DNA from: Phoenix dactylifera
Taxonomy: Eukaryota > Streptophyta > Magnoliopsida > Arecales > Arecaceae
DNA length: 64,000 nucleotides
Assembly: GCF_009389715.1 (NCBI RefSeq)
Contig: NC_052399.1
Span: 23,135,146-23,199,145 of the forward strand
Reading direction: 5' to 3'
The notes beneath the pieces were generated by a model. That model was not told where the DNA came from. It did not search any database and was given only the letters and a program-made list of their open reading frames with translations. Made by a program: the position numbers and the translations under genes. Positions 11,290 through 24,251 of this stretch are shown here, piece by piece. The first letter of the stretch is position 1, and every line of letters begins with the position of its first letter.

Positions 11290-11900
11290 CATTGATCCAA
11301 CATCTCAGGCGGCTTCAACTCAACAAATGAAGAATTGCATGAATTAAAGACTTCCACATTAGCAAAAGACACTATGAAGGATTCAAGCCAAATGAATCAC
11401 GAAGAGCTGTTAGATGCAACAGAACCAACAATAGATAGCCAACATACTATCAATCTAGTACCCTAGCCTAGTTTGACCAATATTGAGCTCAACAAGATAG
11501 CACCGGTTGAAGAAGAGGGCGAGCAACGGAGAAATTCACCAACTAAAGAAGACACTTTGTCTTCAAAGAAAACGAATCTAATGTATAAAAGGAGATTGAA
11601 GTACGAGAAGTCAATGCTGATCTAGCTCTTTATGTAGATATATTAAAGGCTGTTGCATCTTACTCATGATGATTTATTAAGAGCTGAATTTTTCAAGCCG
11701 AGGAAATTGATGCAATCGAAAAATCCTATGTCTATTATATGCCTAAACCAAGGGGTCATTCATCCAAAAGGAGGTCTCCTAAAGGTGACTTATGGGACAG
11801 AAGACCACCAAAATTTAAAAGAATCGCATGGTTACACTGAAAGATATGTTCCAATAAGATGAAAGGCCAATTTCTTAAGTTTCATACTACAATCAATCTT
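11290..11900 (+). pseudogene. unrecognised coding-like relic
   Basis: The plus strand has polar, protein-like stretches interrupted by stops and frame changes: NEELHELKTSTLAKDTMKDS near 11320-11380, EEEGEQRRNSPTKEDTLSSK near 11510-11570, and SYVYYMPKPRGHSSKRRS near 11725-11780 followed by WDRRPPKFKRIAW. Charge pattern and codon flow look like a former gene, perhaps a processed copy, but I do not recognise the family. The frame at 11653-11862 is probably a shadow. Confidence 0.25.
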
Positions 11901-12787
11901 TCGGTAAGATGGGACAAGCTCTGGAAGACAAGGATAATAAGCATTTCTTTAAGGAAGCATACAAGGTGGCCCCATTGGTTTCGATTGGAAGTTGGATGAG
12001 GTGGATATGGTCAATTTATCGAATACATGATAAAAAATCTATAAAAATGCCATTCTTTGTACCATTGGTTTAAGGTTGGTTTTCCCTTATTTTTAACTAG
12101 ATTTGAGGCTTTCGGAATTTTTATCGGGTAATTAGTGGTTGAGATGCTGGGCAAGAAATTGACACCCTCTGCTTTCACTACTCACGTTACGCCAGAAGAC
12201 TGTAGACATTCTTTTCACGGCTTCTTGGTAAAAATTCAGCAACAGAATTTTGATAACTTCTACTTACATTATGTGAGCCTGGATATTACAACTTTTTTTT
12301 ATTAAAAATATGTAACCCATCTATATTTAATGAGATTTTGATGGCATAAAAATAAAATGAGGATGAAATGCTAAGTATTCCTTCCATTTATTTTTGTTTT
12401 TTGTATAGATAACATGAGTCTATCTGCCGTTGGAATTGACAATTGGACTGTGTTACGGTGTTTTCATTTAACTTTATAGCAAGACATTAACATCATATCT
12501 TTGCTGATATGAGCTTTCGGTAGGTTAGAAAGCAATTTCTGTTCCTCTAAAGTATTTTTAGATGGAATAGAAATATTTAATAAAAAAATTAAAAAATTAT
12601 TTTAGTTTTATCAGAAAACTAAAATAGGACCAAAAAAATTTATAATAAAATATTATAATTATCGATTATGTTAATAATATATTACTAAATATAGGAAGGT
12701 CTCTGGGTACCTGCGGCGCTTGGTAGCAGAGCACGTCGTCTGGCGAGGGACCGACCACCGAGGGCACGCCCACCCCCGCACATAGCC
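11901..12787. other. intergenic and 5' flank of the F-box gene
   Basis: AT-rich until about 12690, then sharply GC-rich over the last 100 bases before the start codon, the usual picture for a monocot GC-rich first exon and leader. No TATA box is obvious. Confidence 0.45.
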
Positions 12788-15700
12788 ATGGAGGACCTCC
12801 CTCCTCCCCTTCTTCTGGATATATTGAATCGGCTCAGCGATTCCGCCGACGTCGCCAGGTGCCGGCTCGTCTCCAGGACCCTCCGGTCCCTCTCCTACCA
12901 GGTCTCCTCCGTTAACGTCCTCTGCTCTCGCGACCGATTCCTCCGATCCCGCGCGCCCGAGACCCGGGACCGCACCCTCCCCTTCAAATCCCTCGTCGCC
13001 AACCTAGTCTCCCTCCACTCGGCCGCCCTCGACTCCCTCTCTATCGGCGTCGAGAGGCCCTCCGCCGCCGGCGCCGCCTGGGAGGAGGACGACTTCGACG
13101 ACGCCGACGATCTCCACCTTACCGCAGTAGGTTTCCTGTCCCGGTGGCTGCCCCTCGTGGGCGGAAGGCTGAGGTCGCTCTCCATCTCGGATTTCTGGAT
13201 CCAGTCCTGCTGGCGCCGATCCGGGGCGCTGGGTCTCATCTCCGATCTCTGTGAGCCTTCTTGAACCTTGCTTATCTCTTACTTTCTTACGATGGCTAAT
13301 TATTTCCAGAAATTGCTTTCCGATGATTTTTTTCATCGATCAAGATAAATGGCTAATTAAAGAAAACAAAGAGGAAGAAGAAAGAGGGGCAGATTTGGAA
13401 AAAAGAAACGAACGTCAGAATTTTAAGCTCTCTTTACCTAGAATTGCCTAGAAAACCGAAAACAGCCTGGGAAGGCACATGTTTTCTGATTCGATTGGGT
13501 GTAATCGTACCCGTATTATATGAAATGCCCGCTTTAGCGGAAAAAAAAGGCACATGTTTAACATAAAAGAACCAAATTGGACTCAAACCGACGAATATTA
13601 AGAATCGAAGAAAAAGAAAAAAAGAAAAGAAAGGGGAGCTTTTTTTTGTGTGTAATGCATGTTGAACTCAAGCAAGCCTTCTTTCCCAGTTTGTAGCAAA
13701 ATTGTTACTTATTATGTTGGCTTTATCCTCCTGATACAGACTAGGATTATCGTAGTTTAGATGCAAAAGAGAGCTTGCTTTATAATTATAATCATCTATC
13801 CTTTTCCCAACTATTTGAGGTTGAATCTTTGTTTCCCAAGTATTCCTATCCGGACCACTTCTGATGTTATTTCAAGTTTCTCCATATTCTTTCTCTAACT
13901 TCCATCCATTTTAATTAAGGTTTTCTCTTCCGTTCTCATCTCCTCATCTAAAATTAATCTAATAGCTATTAGTCTATCACTATGTACAATCTTTCTGTCA
14001 TTTCTTCATCTATCTATCTCAATTATCATCCTTACCTAGATACAATAGTTTACTTCTATCCCTACTTCGAACATTTACTGTCCCTTCATTTAGTTTATTG
14101 TAAGAAAACAATATTGATTCTGCTACATGTCATCATATCCATGAGTTTTCTGCTTTTTTTCTTTTGAAGTTTCGATATTTCAAGTGGCAAATCTTTTTTT
14201 TTCTTTTGTAGGGTAATCTTTGCATGATGTAATTTTTCTTGTCTTCTTATCACTCTATCTGACTGCCACTGTACAAGGTTAAAACTAGAAGACCCCCTAA
14301 TCTTGAATAATCTTTGCTCATTTGTTATTAGAAACTGCTTATATTATAGCACATTGGTTATAGGTAATACCTTGACAACCCTTGCTCATTTGTTATTACA
14401 TTCGGTTTGCGTTGCAACATGGTTTTTTTACGGATAAAGACATGGTCTGCCGTACCGCCTCATACCAGACGGTACGGTACGGGAGAAAAAACCAGCATAG
14501 AACTTAACTTCAAGTCGGGACTAGCTTTGTACAGCCCCGTACCGAGGTGTACCGACCTATACCGAGGTGCGTACCGACCCGTATCGAGGCGTACTAACCT
14601 GTATCGAGGCATGCCGAGATAAAATTTAAGAAAAATTGTTAGAGAGCTATTTCGGTACAAGGATGTATTGTACTAAACCAATACGATACATTGCGGACTT
14701 TGGATAAAGACCCAGCAAACCCTAGTCCACTTCTCGTAACAATTGGGTCAAGTTGTGGCGTATTGCATGGTACAATGGATGCTCTAATATTTAACATGCG
14801 TATTAAATTTGGATCTGTTTCATAGTTTTTGACATATATTTTATGAGTTGCTAGCAACTTGATGTCAACCTTCTACTTTTCTCATCTGGGCTTGGGTCTA
14901 GCAACAGGGATGTCAAGCTTACGTGATACTACAAATTGGATTTAAGCTTAAGTTTCGACATTTCTGTTGATTGTTACATTTTTCCTGGTTAAACATAAAC
15001 ACGTACTACATTGCCGCATAATAGATGACTAATGGATAGTTGATGTGTTCTGATAGGTTTTTGGTGGAAAAAGGGTGACATGTAGAGTTTTGAAAAAGAT
15101 GTTCGTTTTGAATGATCAACTCCTGCGGGTTTCCTTGCATTAGAAATAGTGGTGGTTCTAACCTTGATAATATAGTGTAATGTTTTAACACCAGATTAAG
15201 AATGCAAGCTTAGCAGTTGAGTAATGGGAATTTCACAAGACAAAATGCTTCTGTGCTAATTCCTATGGTAAAGATAAGAGCTTCTAAAGGTGATGATATC
15301 CTTCTCAACTGAGTCAAAAAAGCTGGATTGAGGACAGAACCAATAATTTAAGTTAAATATTGTGAGTTGTGACCTAAATGCAGTAAATTTCTTATCTTGC
15401 ATTCAGATAAAGTTCCTTTATTCATTGCAATGGAAAGGTTTCTCCTTTTGGATATGCATGTCCTTTCTTGGGTGGATAAAAACTGTCAATCATCTTAGCT
15501 TGGTCTTCTGAACACTCTAAGCATGTGCTGAGGTATCTGCAGGATAGCTGGGACACCAAGGTCTAAGGGAAAAGTTCTCATGCTAAACTTTATTTCACCC
15601 TTTGTACGCCTATACAAGTATACATCAATCCCTTCTGTAGTTTTTCTAAAAGAGAGTCTTATGTTGCATAGGTAAACTAAATGTTGGTTGAAGGGAAGAA

Positions 15701-18700
15701 TATTTTATATATTTTTTATCTTGGCATGTCGTCTGATTATAAGGCTCACCGACATCCTTGTTAGAAGTGTCAATGGACCAGAGATTAGTCATTTGGTGTA
15801 AGCCTGGAAGTTTTGGTTCTCTATATATAAAGTGTTCAAGTCAAGTTTGGATACTTGGTGGTTTCCCATAATTGAAATTTTAATGTGCGTATATCAGGTG
15901 CATTGATTTGATAATCAGTTCATCATTGCTCAATAAAATATAATACAGGTCTACCAGAAAAACAATATGAAAGAATTAATTGTGATGGGCTTGTGTTTTA
16001 AGGAAGACTTCTTGAAGGACAATTCTTTTTTGTTTTTTTAAGAAAAAGGATATATATGCATGGCACAAAAAAGTGATATGCCCTTTGGGGACCTTTGATA
16101 TTCATGAAGGAATTTTCATTTGATTGACGTGATACATAAACATGATCTAAATTGTTGTTCTGACTATGCCAATTTAACAATTACACTAAATTAGTGGGTA
16201 AACATAATTCTAACATAGCGTTTCTAGGCCATCATAAATTGGTGCATGGTCCCATTGGATGCTTCTAATATGTACCAGAGACATTGCTCATTGAGTTACC
16301 CAAAATTGTGTATAGTGTTAACTAATATGGACTCTTGAATTTCCAATCATGGTCCTAGAAAGTTTGTGCTTGTAACAAAATTCTTAAGTTCAATTCTTAA
16401 CCTGCAATGTAATCAACATCTGATCACATCATGAGTTGACCTTATAGGTGGATTCTGTAAATATGTCTTGTGTTGGAAACTACGATTTGCTGGAAATATG
16501 CGTGATTTGGGGCTGACATTTGTGCATGACGAATGTTTTTGTTGATATGGCATCATCTTTGCCAACATGTGGATTTTTGTAAGTAGCATCACTGGCTTTC
16601 TGATGGATGTGATTTTTCTAGAAGTAGACTCATTCAATAGTTGTATATGGTAGGTAAAACAAAAAAGGCATTATTTGGGGCTCTTGATGGATCTAGCAAA
16701 TATTTTTCACCAAAAGTCTAAAACTTGTTTCAGTGTTTTAACTAGTGGTAATGATGTCTTATGATGATCAAGATGATGATATTCTGAGCAGCAATTGTAT
16801 TTGATGTTTATGAAAGAATCACTTTTGCCCCTTACGTCCTTGGATGAGATACAGAAATTAGTTGCAGAACTCATATTTCCGACTGCTAATCATATAAGAA
16901 TATGGATATTCATGATTAATGATATATTTAACCCGATTCATGCATGTACTTGTAATACTCCCCTAGTCTCGTATCCATGTTGCACTGACAGTGTCCGTTT
17001 CAGCCAAAACATAGTTTGAAATTGATGATATTACTTGTTCAATCAACTTCCGACTGTAACAGATGAGTTTTAACTATAGTGGCGTTACCCTAATCCAATT
17101 AGTAATGGTTTATTTTCATTATCTGCTTTGTTGATAGATAAGGATGCAGCAACTGTTGCTTGTTGGGTCCCCAAATTGGCGATTAAGAACCTCCAAACCT
17201 TGCCTAGAGACAAATTGTACCGAACCCTTGGATAGCCATGGATTAAAAATAATGGTTTATTTATGTTCAAGAATTGTGGGATGAAAGAACCTGCAAATTT
17301 ATTAATAAAAATTTGAGAGCAAAGCTGGTATTATACAAGAGGAGGACATGGAGATCCCATAACACCACCATAACCATGAGTAACAAATCAACATTTTATT
17401 CACAAATCAACAGAAATGGTTGATATGCTTGAATTAACATGATATTTTCCAAAGGAAAGATCTTATGAAACAGTATAATGCTGCTTTGGCACCTACATGC
17501 TGAATAGGTACTTTTGAGGTGCCATTTCTGCATTTTGATTTGTGGTAGACTAGGGTTCGCGCCATGCAACAATCTTACAAAAGAATTTTACTTCTAGGCA
17601 ATGCAACAACCTGCTCCTGCATATTTTTATTTAAATTTATTCTATATGTTGCATTGAGTATTCATTTTTCTATTCAGAAAATTAGATTTTCCTTATTTTT
17701 TGCTATAATATATTTTTGAGAGGAGAAATAGCAAATTTTTCTTTTTTTTTGGAACCATTATAACTACTACTAGAGCTCTGGATATATCATAAAAGAGATG
17801 CTCCAACACGGCAGCATTGTAATTTAGATTTTTTCCCCAACATTACTATATCTTGATCTAGAGATTTGTAATTGCAGGTTACAACCTTGTTAATTTGGAA
17901 GTGAGAAATGCTTGGCTATCAGTTGAGGGGCTCAAGCCAATGCAGAAACTAACCACTCTGACAATGGAATTTATAAGACTAGATGATGAGGACCTTGAGA
18001 AAGTGAACAAGTGCTTTCCTTCCCTTGAAGTTCTTAATTTGATTGGGGTTGGCGGTCTTAAGGAGCCCAAGATTTGTCTCTCAAAGTTAAGGATCTGTTG
18101 TTGGACAGTTTCGAACTTCCCACTCTCTTTAACCATCCAAGCACCTAACTTGGTTGAGCTTCAGTTGAAATGTGTTGAACCAAAGGTTCTTCATCTGTGC
18201 GCACCATCGCTAACTAATTTCAGTCTTATATTAAAAAGGCCTAGTGGTCTCATCAAAGTGGAAAGGTTTCTTAACCTCAGGTCACTTAGTATAGAATCTT
18301 TGGATATACGCAGCCTGGCAGAAGTGCTTTTGAGCAGCAAAACTGTTAAGAAGCTAGAGCTTGAGGCACCCAGATGCACCAAAGCTGATGAGTCATCAAA
18401 TACTATCAGCTTTATTGATCTGATGAGTGCCTTCCCTAATATGGATGAACTAAATTTGGGCCCCGGGGTTTGGTATGAACTCCAAAAAACTTGTGGCCTT
18501 GGGGACCTTCGCATTTCATGCGAATTGGGGAGCTTGAAGAAATTGACAGTACGGCTGCCACTCCTGGAATGTGATACTGCTCTTCTGTTCTTCATCCTGA
18601 ATCATTGTAGCCCTTGCTGTGAGGTGGCAATTCTTATTCATGCGGATGCTGAATCTGCCACCAGAGAATGTATTAGTTCCAAGTGTACCAGCAATTTCCC

Positions 18701-18764
18701 AAAGATCAGATGGAAATGGGGTATGTGGAAAGAATCCTTCAAAGATACATACTTGGATTTGTGA
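12788..18764 (+). CDS. F-box/LRR-repeat protein, At4g29420-like, 2 exons, 449 aa
   Basis: Substrate-recruiting subunit of an SCF E3 ubiquitin ligase by family. Exons 12788-13250 and 17878-18764 join inside a Cys codon, giving LISDLCYNLVNLEVRNAWLS. Residues 1-40 are the F-box (MEDLPPPLLLDILNRLSDSA, with the ARCRLVSRTLRSLS helix). The rest is leucine-rich: SLSISDFWIQSCWRRS, EFIRLDDEDLEKVN, LNLIGVGGLKEP, WTVSNFPLSL, ending in RWKWGMWKES. These blocks match, in order, Arabidopsis At4g29420 as I remember it, a low-copy conserved gene of unknown substrate. The 4627-base intron holds a hAT-like MITE at 14441. Exon 1 is strongly GC-rich, exon 2 AT-leaning. Confidence 0.93.
14433..14710. mobile_element. 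hAT-like MITE in the F-box intron, with 8-bp target duplication
   Basis: The element is 14441-14702 (262 bp), flanked by the perfect 8-bp direct repeat GATAAAGA (14433-14440, 14703-14710). Ends are CATGGTCTGC and, inverted, CAAAGTCCGC. The interior is rich in GTACCG and holds about 3.5 tandem units of ~20 bp (ATACCGAGGTGCGTACCGAC and variants) at 14548-14618. The 8-bp duplication and CA...TG ends suit hAT. No coding capacity. Confidence 0.8.
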
Positions 18765-19124
18765 TTGCAACTTCTCATATCCATCCTATGTGATTGATTG
18801 CCTTCGGATAATGAGGGCATTTTTTCTGTGTTAGAAGCCTGTAATGCATATAGTAACTGTTCATAAATATGTTCCTTAATCCTGAGCAGCTTTTGTTTGG
18901 TTTTATGTTCAAGTTGGGTCTATGTACAATTACACTTAAAAAGCTTTATTGATTGGCGAGTGGAGCCATAAAATGTCTGCTGGGCATGGTAACATAAACC
19001 TATCGGCATGTTGCCCTTGGGGAATAAATCCGGCCATTGGGCCTCCCTCTCAGATGCTTGGGCCCTGAGAGGCCATGTCAACTGCATCTGTTGTTGTACG
19101 TGCCTTGTGGCTTTCGCTTTCTTT
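18765..19124. other. 3' UTR of the F-box gene and spacer
   Basis: Probable 3' UTR with an ATAAATATG stretch near 18863, then unremarkable spacer up to a LINE end. Confidence 0.4.
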
Positions 19125-19335
19125 TTCTTTTTCTTAGGTGGGTGGATCATACCATATGAGTATGGATGCATACAATAAAATCAGAAAACAAAATACTTCG
19201 GAGTGCCAGAGGCAGCTCTCCATCTCCAGCTCACAGGATACTATCCGAGTGAATGGCTACATAAGCAGCTATCTAGTCCGCGGCCTCATTAGCTTCACGG
19301 AAGACATGCTTGGAAACCTCCTCCATTCCTCATCA
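19125..19335 (-). mobile_element. LINE 3' end with RNase H tail
   Basis: Minus strand reads HVFREANEAAD then IAAYVAIHSDSIL and LPLALRSILFSDFIGCIHT, the RNase H C-terminus and terminal peptide of a plant LINE. T-rich sequence at 19120-19137 is the tail region. 5' truncated. Confidence 0.65.
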
Positions 19336-21349
19336 TTGTCTAGATATTTCGGAGCAAATGGTGGATGCAACCATTGCCCCTTGGATTCTTTTGGATCTAG
19401 CTGATGACCGTAGCTAAGGCCGCGTTTTTTTGATAGACAATCTAACCTGTCTACATACCTTGATGTGGCTTTATGTGGTTTTCTGGAGATGGACAGACAA
19501 GCTAGCCTTTCTCCATACCTGCAAAGCGGTAGTAGTGCAGGAGTAAACAAAATTGCCTCCAAATGTACGTACGCACTCATATTGCGTTCCGATCAATGCG
19601 TGGTCTCCCTGGACATTATTCACTGTAGAGGGACCAACAAGTTGTTGGTTGTCAGACCTGTACGATGCTGAATAAAAAAATTAACCAAGAACGATTAGCT
19701 ACGATAGCAAACATCATATCACAAAAGTTAAAAGAACACTTATGAAGGGCATCTTTAACATACTCATCAAATCGAAACACCAACACCCATACTTCATTAA
19801 TCAATGACAAACCATGATATAATCATATTTTGCCATCAATGTTTATGACTGGTTATTTCTTTAAATTTTTATGCAGTTGAATTGGGTTATTTTGGGGTCA
19901 TTTTCACATCGAAAAATGGGCCCATCCAATCTTTTTTGCAGCCTTTCACTTTAAAAGTTAGGGTTGGCACGTGGTCATAATTTAAGGTGATAATTTGTAT
20001 TGTCAAAAATTATAGTAGATGTGTTTTTTTTTAAAGGATATATGAAAACTCTTTTATATGCTAGAGCACAAGATTTAAAAGTATCAGAATCTTAAATTCA
20101 GCGTGTATCCCAGGTACTAGAATAAGAACCAAGATAGTTACATAATTTAGTTCAAGACACGAAACATCTCCTATCTAGGAAACCCCAAACCCTAAATTTA
20201 GATTTTTTTTAATTTATTTTTAATCAAATGATATTTCTTAGTTATTCACGCTCAACATGTCTGTCTTTAGGGAGACACATCAGCTGTGGATTTGCAAGGC
20301 CTCCCTCTCAAACTTTGAATCCTTCTCTTCGGCTTCTCGATATTCTCAAGTAAACATTGATTGTCCTTTCAGGTTACTCATGTTGTCATGAAGTGATAGC
20401 AGGACAATTGTAGGGAGGAGAGGAAGGGAGAAAGAAAAAAAGAAAAGGAGGGAGAAGAAGAAGAAGAGAAAAGAAGGCTATTTCATTTAATCATTCAATA
20501 ACCTTAATCAAGTGCATGAACTTATATATATAGGACCACAAAATAACAAAAAGGCTCCTACAAAGAAAACAATTTCATAAAAGCCCTAAAATGACAATAT
20601 AGAAACAAGCCCAATCAACATAAAATAAAATAAAATAATATAAAATTAATTCAAAATAAATCAAGCTGGTTGAACCATGCTCCTGCGGTGACCGTAGACC
20701 CGAGTGACAGGTGACCTGGTATTGGTGTCCGCACTATGAAGCCAACATAGACTTTCTTTTGTTTGACTCTTTGAGATGTATTCGGTCTGAGTAAATCTAA
20801 ATTCTTGGGTTACCCTTAATAAAAATGCCTCAATGTTTATCATGGAGATTTGGAGGAGAGGAGGTGAAAATGAGTGATGGGTAGACATGTTCACAAGCTG
20901 GGCAGCCGGTCTACTTGCGTCCAAAGCCTTTTGAGCGGGCTCTTGCATTATTTATTTATATTTGATATTTTTATAAATTTAATTGATAACTGTTGTTGAT
21001 ACGGGAGCTTCATGACAAATCATAGAATTAAATATTTTTGTTATTGTATAGAAAATTTAAAAGTAACCATAAAGTATGAGGAATGGCCCGATGCCTGAAG
21101 GCCGAATAAGGACCTGGCTTGGGCCTACAAGGTAGGCCTGAAGGCTGGGTCAGCCCGGGATTGGGCCTAACGGTATAGTATTAATATTTGGTCAAACTGG
21201 GTCTGATCCGGCCATCCCGGCCCGGTTTTCCATCACAAGCATTCTTTCAAGTGGTTCAGCTTCAGAGGCCTAACTTCGGACTAACCAGCAGCCTGTGTCC
21301 ACTCCACCGTCTTTTAGAGAATCATTTCCCGCGCCAACCATCAATTATT
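19336..21349. other. intergenic with polypurine tract and possible old LTR piece
   Basis: No gene. A nearly pure purine tract runs at 20408-20478. On the minus strand CTATATATATAAG (near 20523-20535) lies some 50 bases before that tract, an arrangement seen in R/U5 regions of plant LTRs, but no ends or duplications were found. A GGCCTGAAGGCC-rich patch at 21090-21180 is another likely transposon relic. Confidence 0.35.
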
Positions 21350-21535
21350 ATTATTATTATTTTTTGCTGAAACGGATGTATTATATATGTTGGGTACAAA
21401 TACATCCAAAAAAAGTCAAAAGATAACGAGTTTCAGAGTGCACTGGATAAATTCCTCTCCCCTAACAACAGGGTGTTCCTAGAGTAGTTAGCCACATAAG
21501 AGGCTACCCAATTTTCTGCCCCGTTAGCCTATTAT
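21350..21535 (-). mobile_element. LINE 3' end, same family as 1896-2113
   Basis: From the A/T-rich tail (TTATTATTATTATTTTTTGC on plus) through GGTACAAATACATCCAAAAA to TAGCCACATAAGAGGCTACC, this follows the copy at 1896-2113 closely, with the same order of words. It stops soon after the GTTAGCC word that encodes the REAN motif. Confidence 0.7.
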
Positions 21536-23163
21536 AGCTTGGATGTTCCCAGGCAGGGGGCGGTATACGCAAAGTTTCATGGCGCAAACAAAGCTTTATT
21601 CATTTTGGAAATTCTGTCCGTGTGCGTCGGTTTGTGTATAGCGTCATATAACGACGCAATGGACGGACGTGATTATATTATGTTTGGCTTAACTGACGAC
21701 CTATAACACCGACGTAGTTTAAACCGTACGCCTGCTTTATAGAAGATCCCATACAACAGCTGTCATTCTAAGAGGACCTCGTGACGTTTCTTCGGACAGA
21801 GAGGGAGAGGAGACGGGAGACGGAGAAGGCGGCCTCATAGTGGGAGATGATGGATCTTGGTGCTCGACGACTGGTTCATCAATCTAGGGTTTCAATCTAA
21901 TGCCGGCGCTCCATCCCTTCGCCCGTGTCATTCCTCCATTCTTTCTTTGTTCTGTTTATTATTCCTCTTTACCAGTTTCTTCGCCTGGCTATGGTTCCGA
22001 TCGAATGCCGGAGGGTTTCACATGCTTGCATGGGGTTTCGTTTCTTGTTTCACTTTTATTTCTTGTTTTCTTGGACTCTTCGTCCCATAACTTTCTCTCT
22101 CTTGATGGAAATTCGGTTTCTTGATCGACTGTTGCAGGGCTCATAGTCCTTGTGTAACGGGTGCTGTGTTGATACCCTTAATTCTTAAACAACTAGATGA
22201 TGAGGAAGAGAGGATCTTGACCCGGTGCAGGTTCACATCACGCTAACTGGAAATAACCGTGCTGAAATGTCGAAACAGATTAATTTTTTCTTCCAAGTAT
22301 AGCATAACCTAATCAGAACTTCTCGCAATTAGTTATTTAATTAATTATCGTCCCTTCAAGAAAGTCTAACTTGGTAACGAGTGGCTTGCTGTAGGGACAT
22401 GTTTTAAATGGAGTTTCATATGGTACTTGCTTTTGGCCTATACATATTCAAGCTCTCAGATATTACTCCTACTCAAGTTCTGAAGGATCCGACACCATTC
22501 TTTTGAACAAGCGTGTTCATAAGATATGCAAATTGGCCATATCAAAAAGAAGTAAAGAAATATAAAGTTTCATGGTGCTACCAAAACGCATGGCATGCTT
22601 CATGCAATAATATTAGGGAACAGGGATTTACAGCTGAAATAGTAGCATTCGCAAACAAGCAGCACGCAGAATAGAACTACGACACATGTCGCGGTGCCAC
22701 TTAGCTGTACATGGCTGTGGTATGTTGGTGTCCGAACGAGAACATATAACATCACCCCATTTGCAAAACTTTAATCCGTTTGTTGAAATGACCATGGAAG
22801 CAATGCTCTATAAAAGTTTTATAATATTTTTTACTAAAACCATTCAAAACAAAAAGGAAAGGGAAACACTTGAAAAAAAATTGGTGTGCTAGAAATGTAT
22901 GATGAATAGCGAACCGACGTGCCTGCTGGCATTTTTTATTTTTTTTGGGGTAAAAATTAAATTTATGACATCCATAAAAATTTGAAAATAAAATATTTGA
23001 TAATTCAGAAGAAATATCTGATGCAGACTAAGTTGACCTCCTGTTCCGTGCTATCTAATATTCCCTCTGTAGCTCTCTTTCCGGCCTCCTGCCAACCCAA
23101 AGAAGTATCGACTAACTGGTGATGTTATCTTCAACTTTGGAACTCATGAAATCAAACAAACCC

Positions 23164-23215
<52 letters not shown>

Positions 23216-24251
23216 CATACATACATACATTCGTAAAATGAAGCAACAAACATATCCATATTTAAATTAATGCCACAGTTCCCTAGCAGTACATAAGAGC
23301 AAAACAAACATTGTTGAGAAGATCTATGGCACCATCTGAAGCCCCCACCATATGATGGCATAGCTGCGAAGTACATTGGAACCCACGTTCTTGTCTACAT
23401 GCGACCAAACCAGTTCATCAGAAAGGATCTAGGCCAGTCCAGCGACATTGTTTGAGAAAATTTGGTTGCACCAGAGACGATAGGAGTACAACAGCTGACC
23501 ACAACATGATGTTGAATCACAAGAAATGGTGACGAAGCAGCAATACTTCGCATTCGTGACCATGAACAAAATACCCAATATCATGGTGAAACAGAATCAT
23601 AAATAGAAAAAATCGAGCATGGTGACTGTTACAGTACCTGACATAAAATACAAGAGCACAGAAAAGTGCAAAGCTCGCCCACTTATTTCGACATTTCAAT
23701 GAATTAAACACCCATGACGATCAAATGTCAAATATTTGAAGCATAAGCTAACTGCAAAGAGGTTATAATCCAAAGATCCAGAAGAGGCTTGTGTTTCAGT
23801 AAATAAGAAATATGGTTAGCACTGAAGGAATAAAGAGTAATAATGATAATTCACAAGCCTATATACTGGACAAGAATGCTAGCGCCCACGCCCTTGCATG
23901 GCATGATTAGCAAAACAACATCCCCACTGGGAAACTCAAGATATAGGCCCTCAAAACTACCTTTTTGTATTAGTTGTAGGAGAAAGACAATCACATCATG
24001 GGAACTAGAAAGCAACGGTGATTAAAGATGTCGATCTTTTCCCTAAAAGAATCAGAACAAAGCTTCTTCATGGATCCGGACAGCCTCTTCTGGCCCGGGT
24101 ATGAAACACGTGTCAATCAATGGCAATGGCACACCCTCCCGCACCTTCTTGCTGGTTGCATGTGAAAGCTCAAATGCCTTCACGAGAAGCCAACCAATTT
24201 TTTTTTTTTGAAAAAAATGGCAAACAAGATCATCCCATTCTCAGGCCATCT
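21536..24251. other. intergenic; possible transcript start near 21750-22140; PP2A-B 3' flank
   Basis: Around 21750-21900 the sequence resembles a plant leader: GCTTTATAGA, purine-rich GAGAGGGAGAGGAGACGGGAG, then ATGATGGATCTTGGTG and a CTAGGGTTTC motif. The frame from that ATG closes after 17 codons and no downstream exon could be recognised, so this may be a truncated gene or noncoding RNA. The last 300 bases are the likely 3' UTR of the PP2A gene. No other gene seen. Confidence 0.3.
23165..23230. repeat. (AT)n then (ACAT)n microsatellite
   Basis: An AT dinucleotide run of about 22 units (23165-23209) passes directly into ACAT units up to about 23230. It is likely to be length-polymorphic. 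Confidence 0.95.

Noticed and set aside
12895-13336. Minus-strand frames of 110-114 codons over F-box exon 1
   Set aside because: Antisense shadows of the GC-rich exon; no motif.
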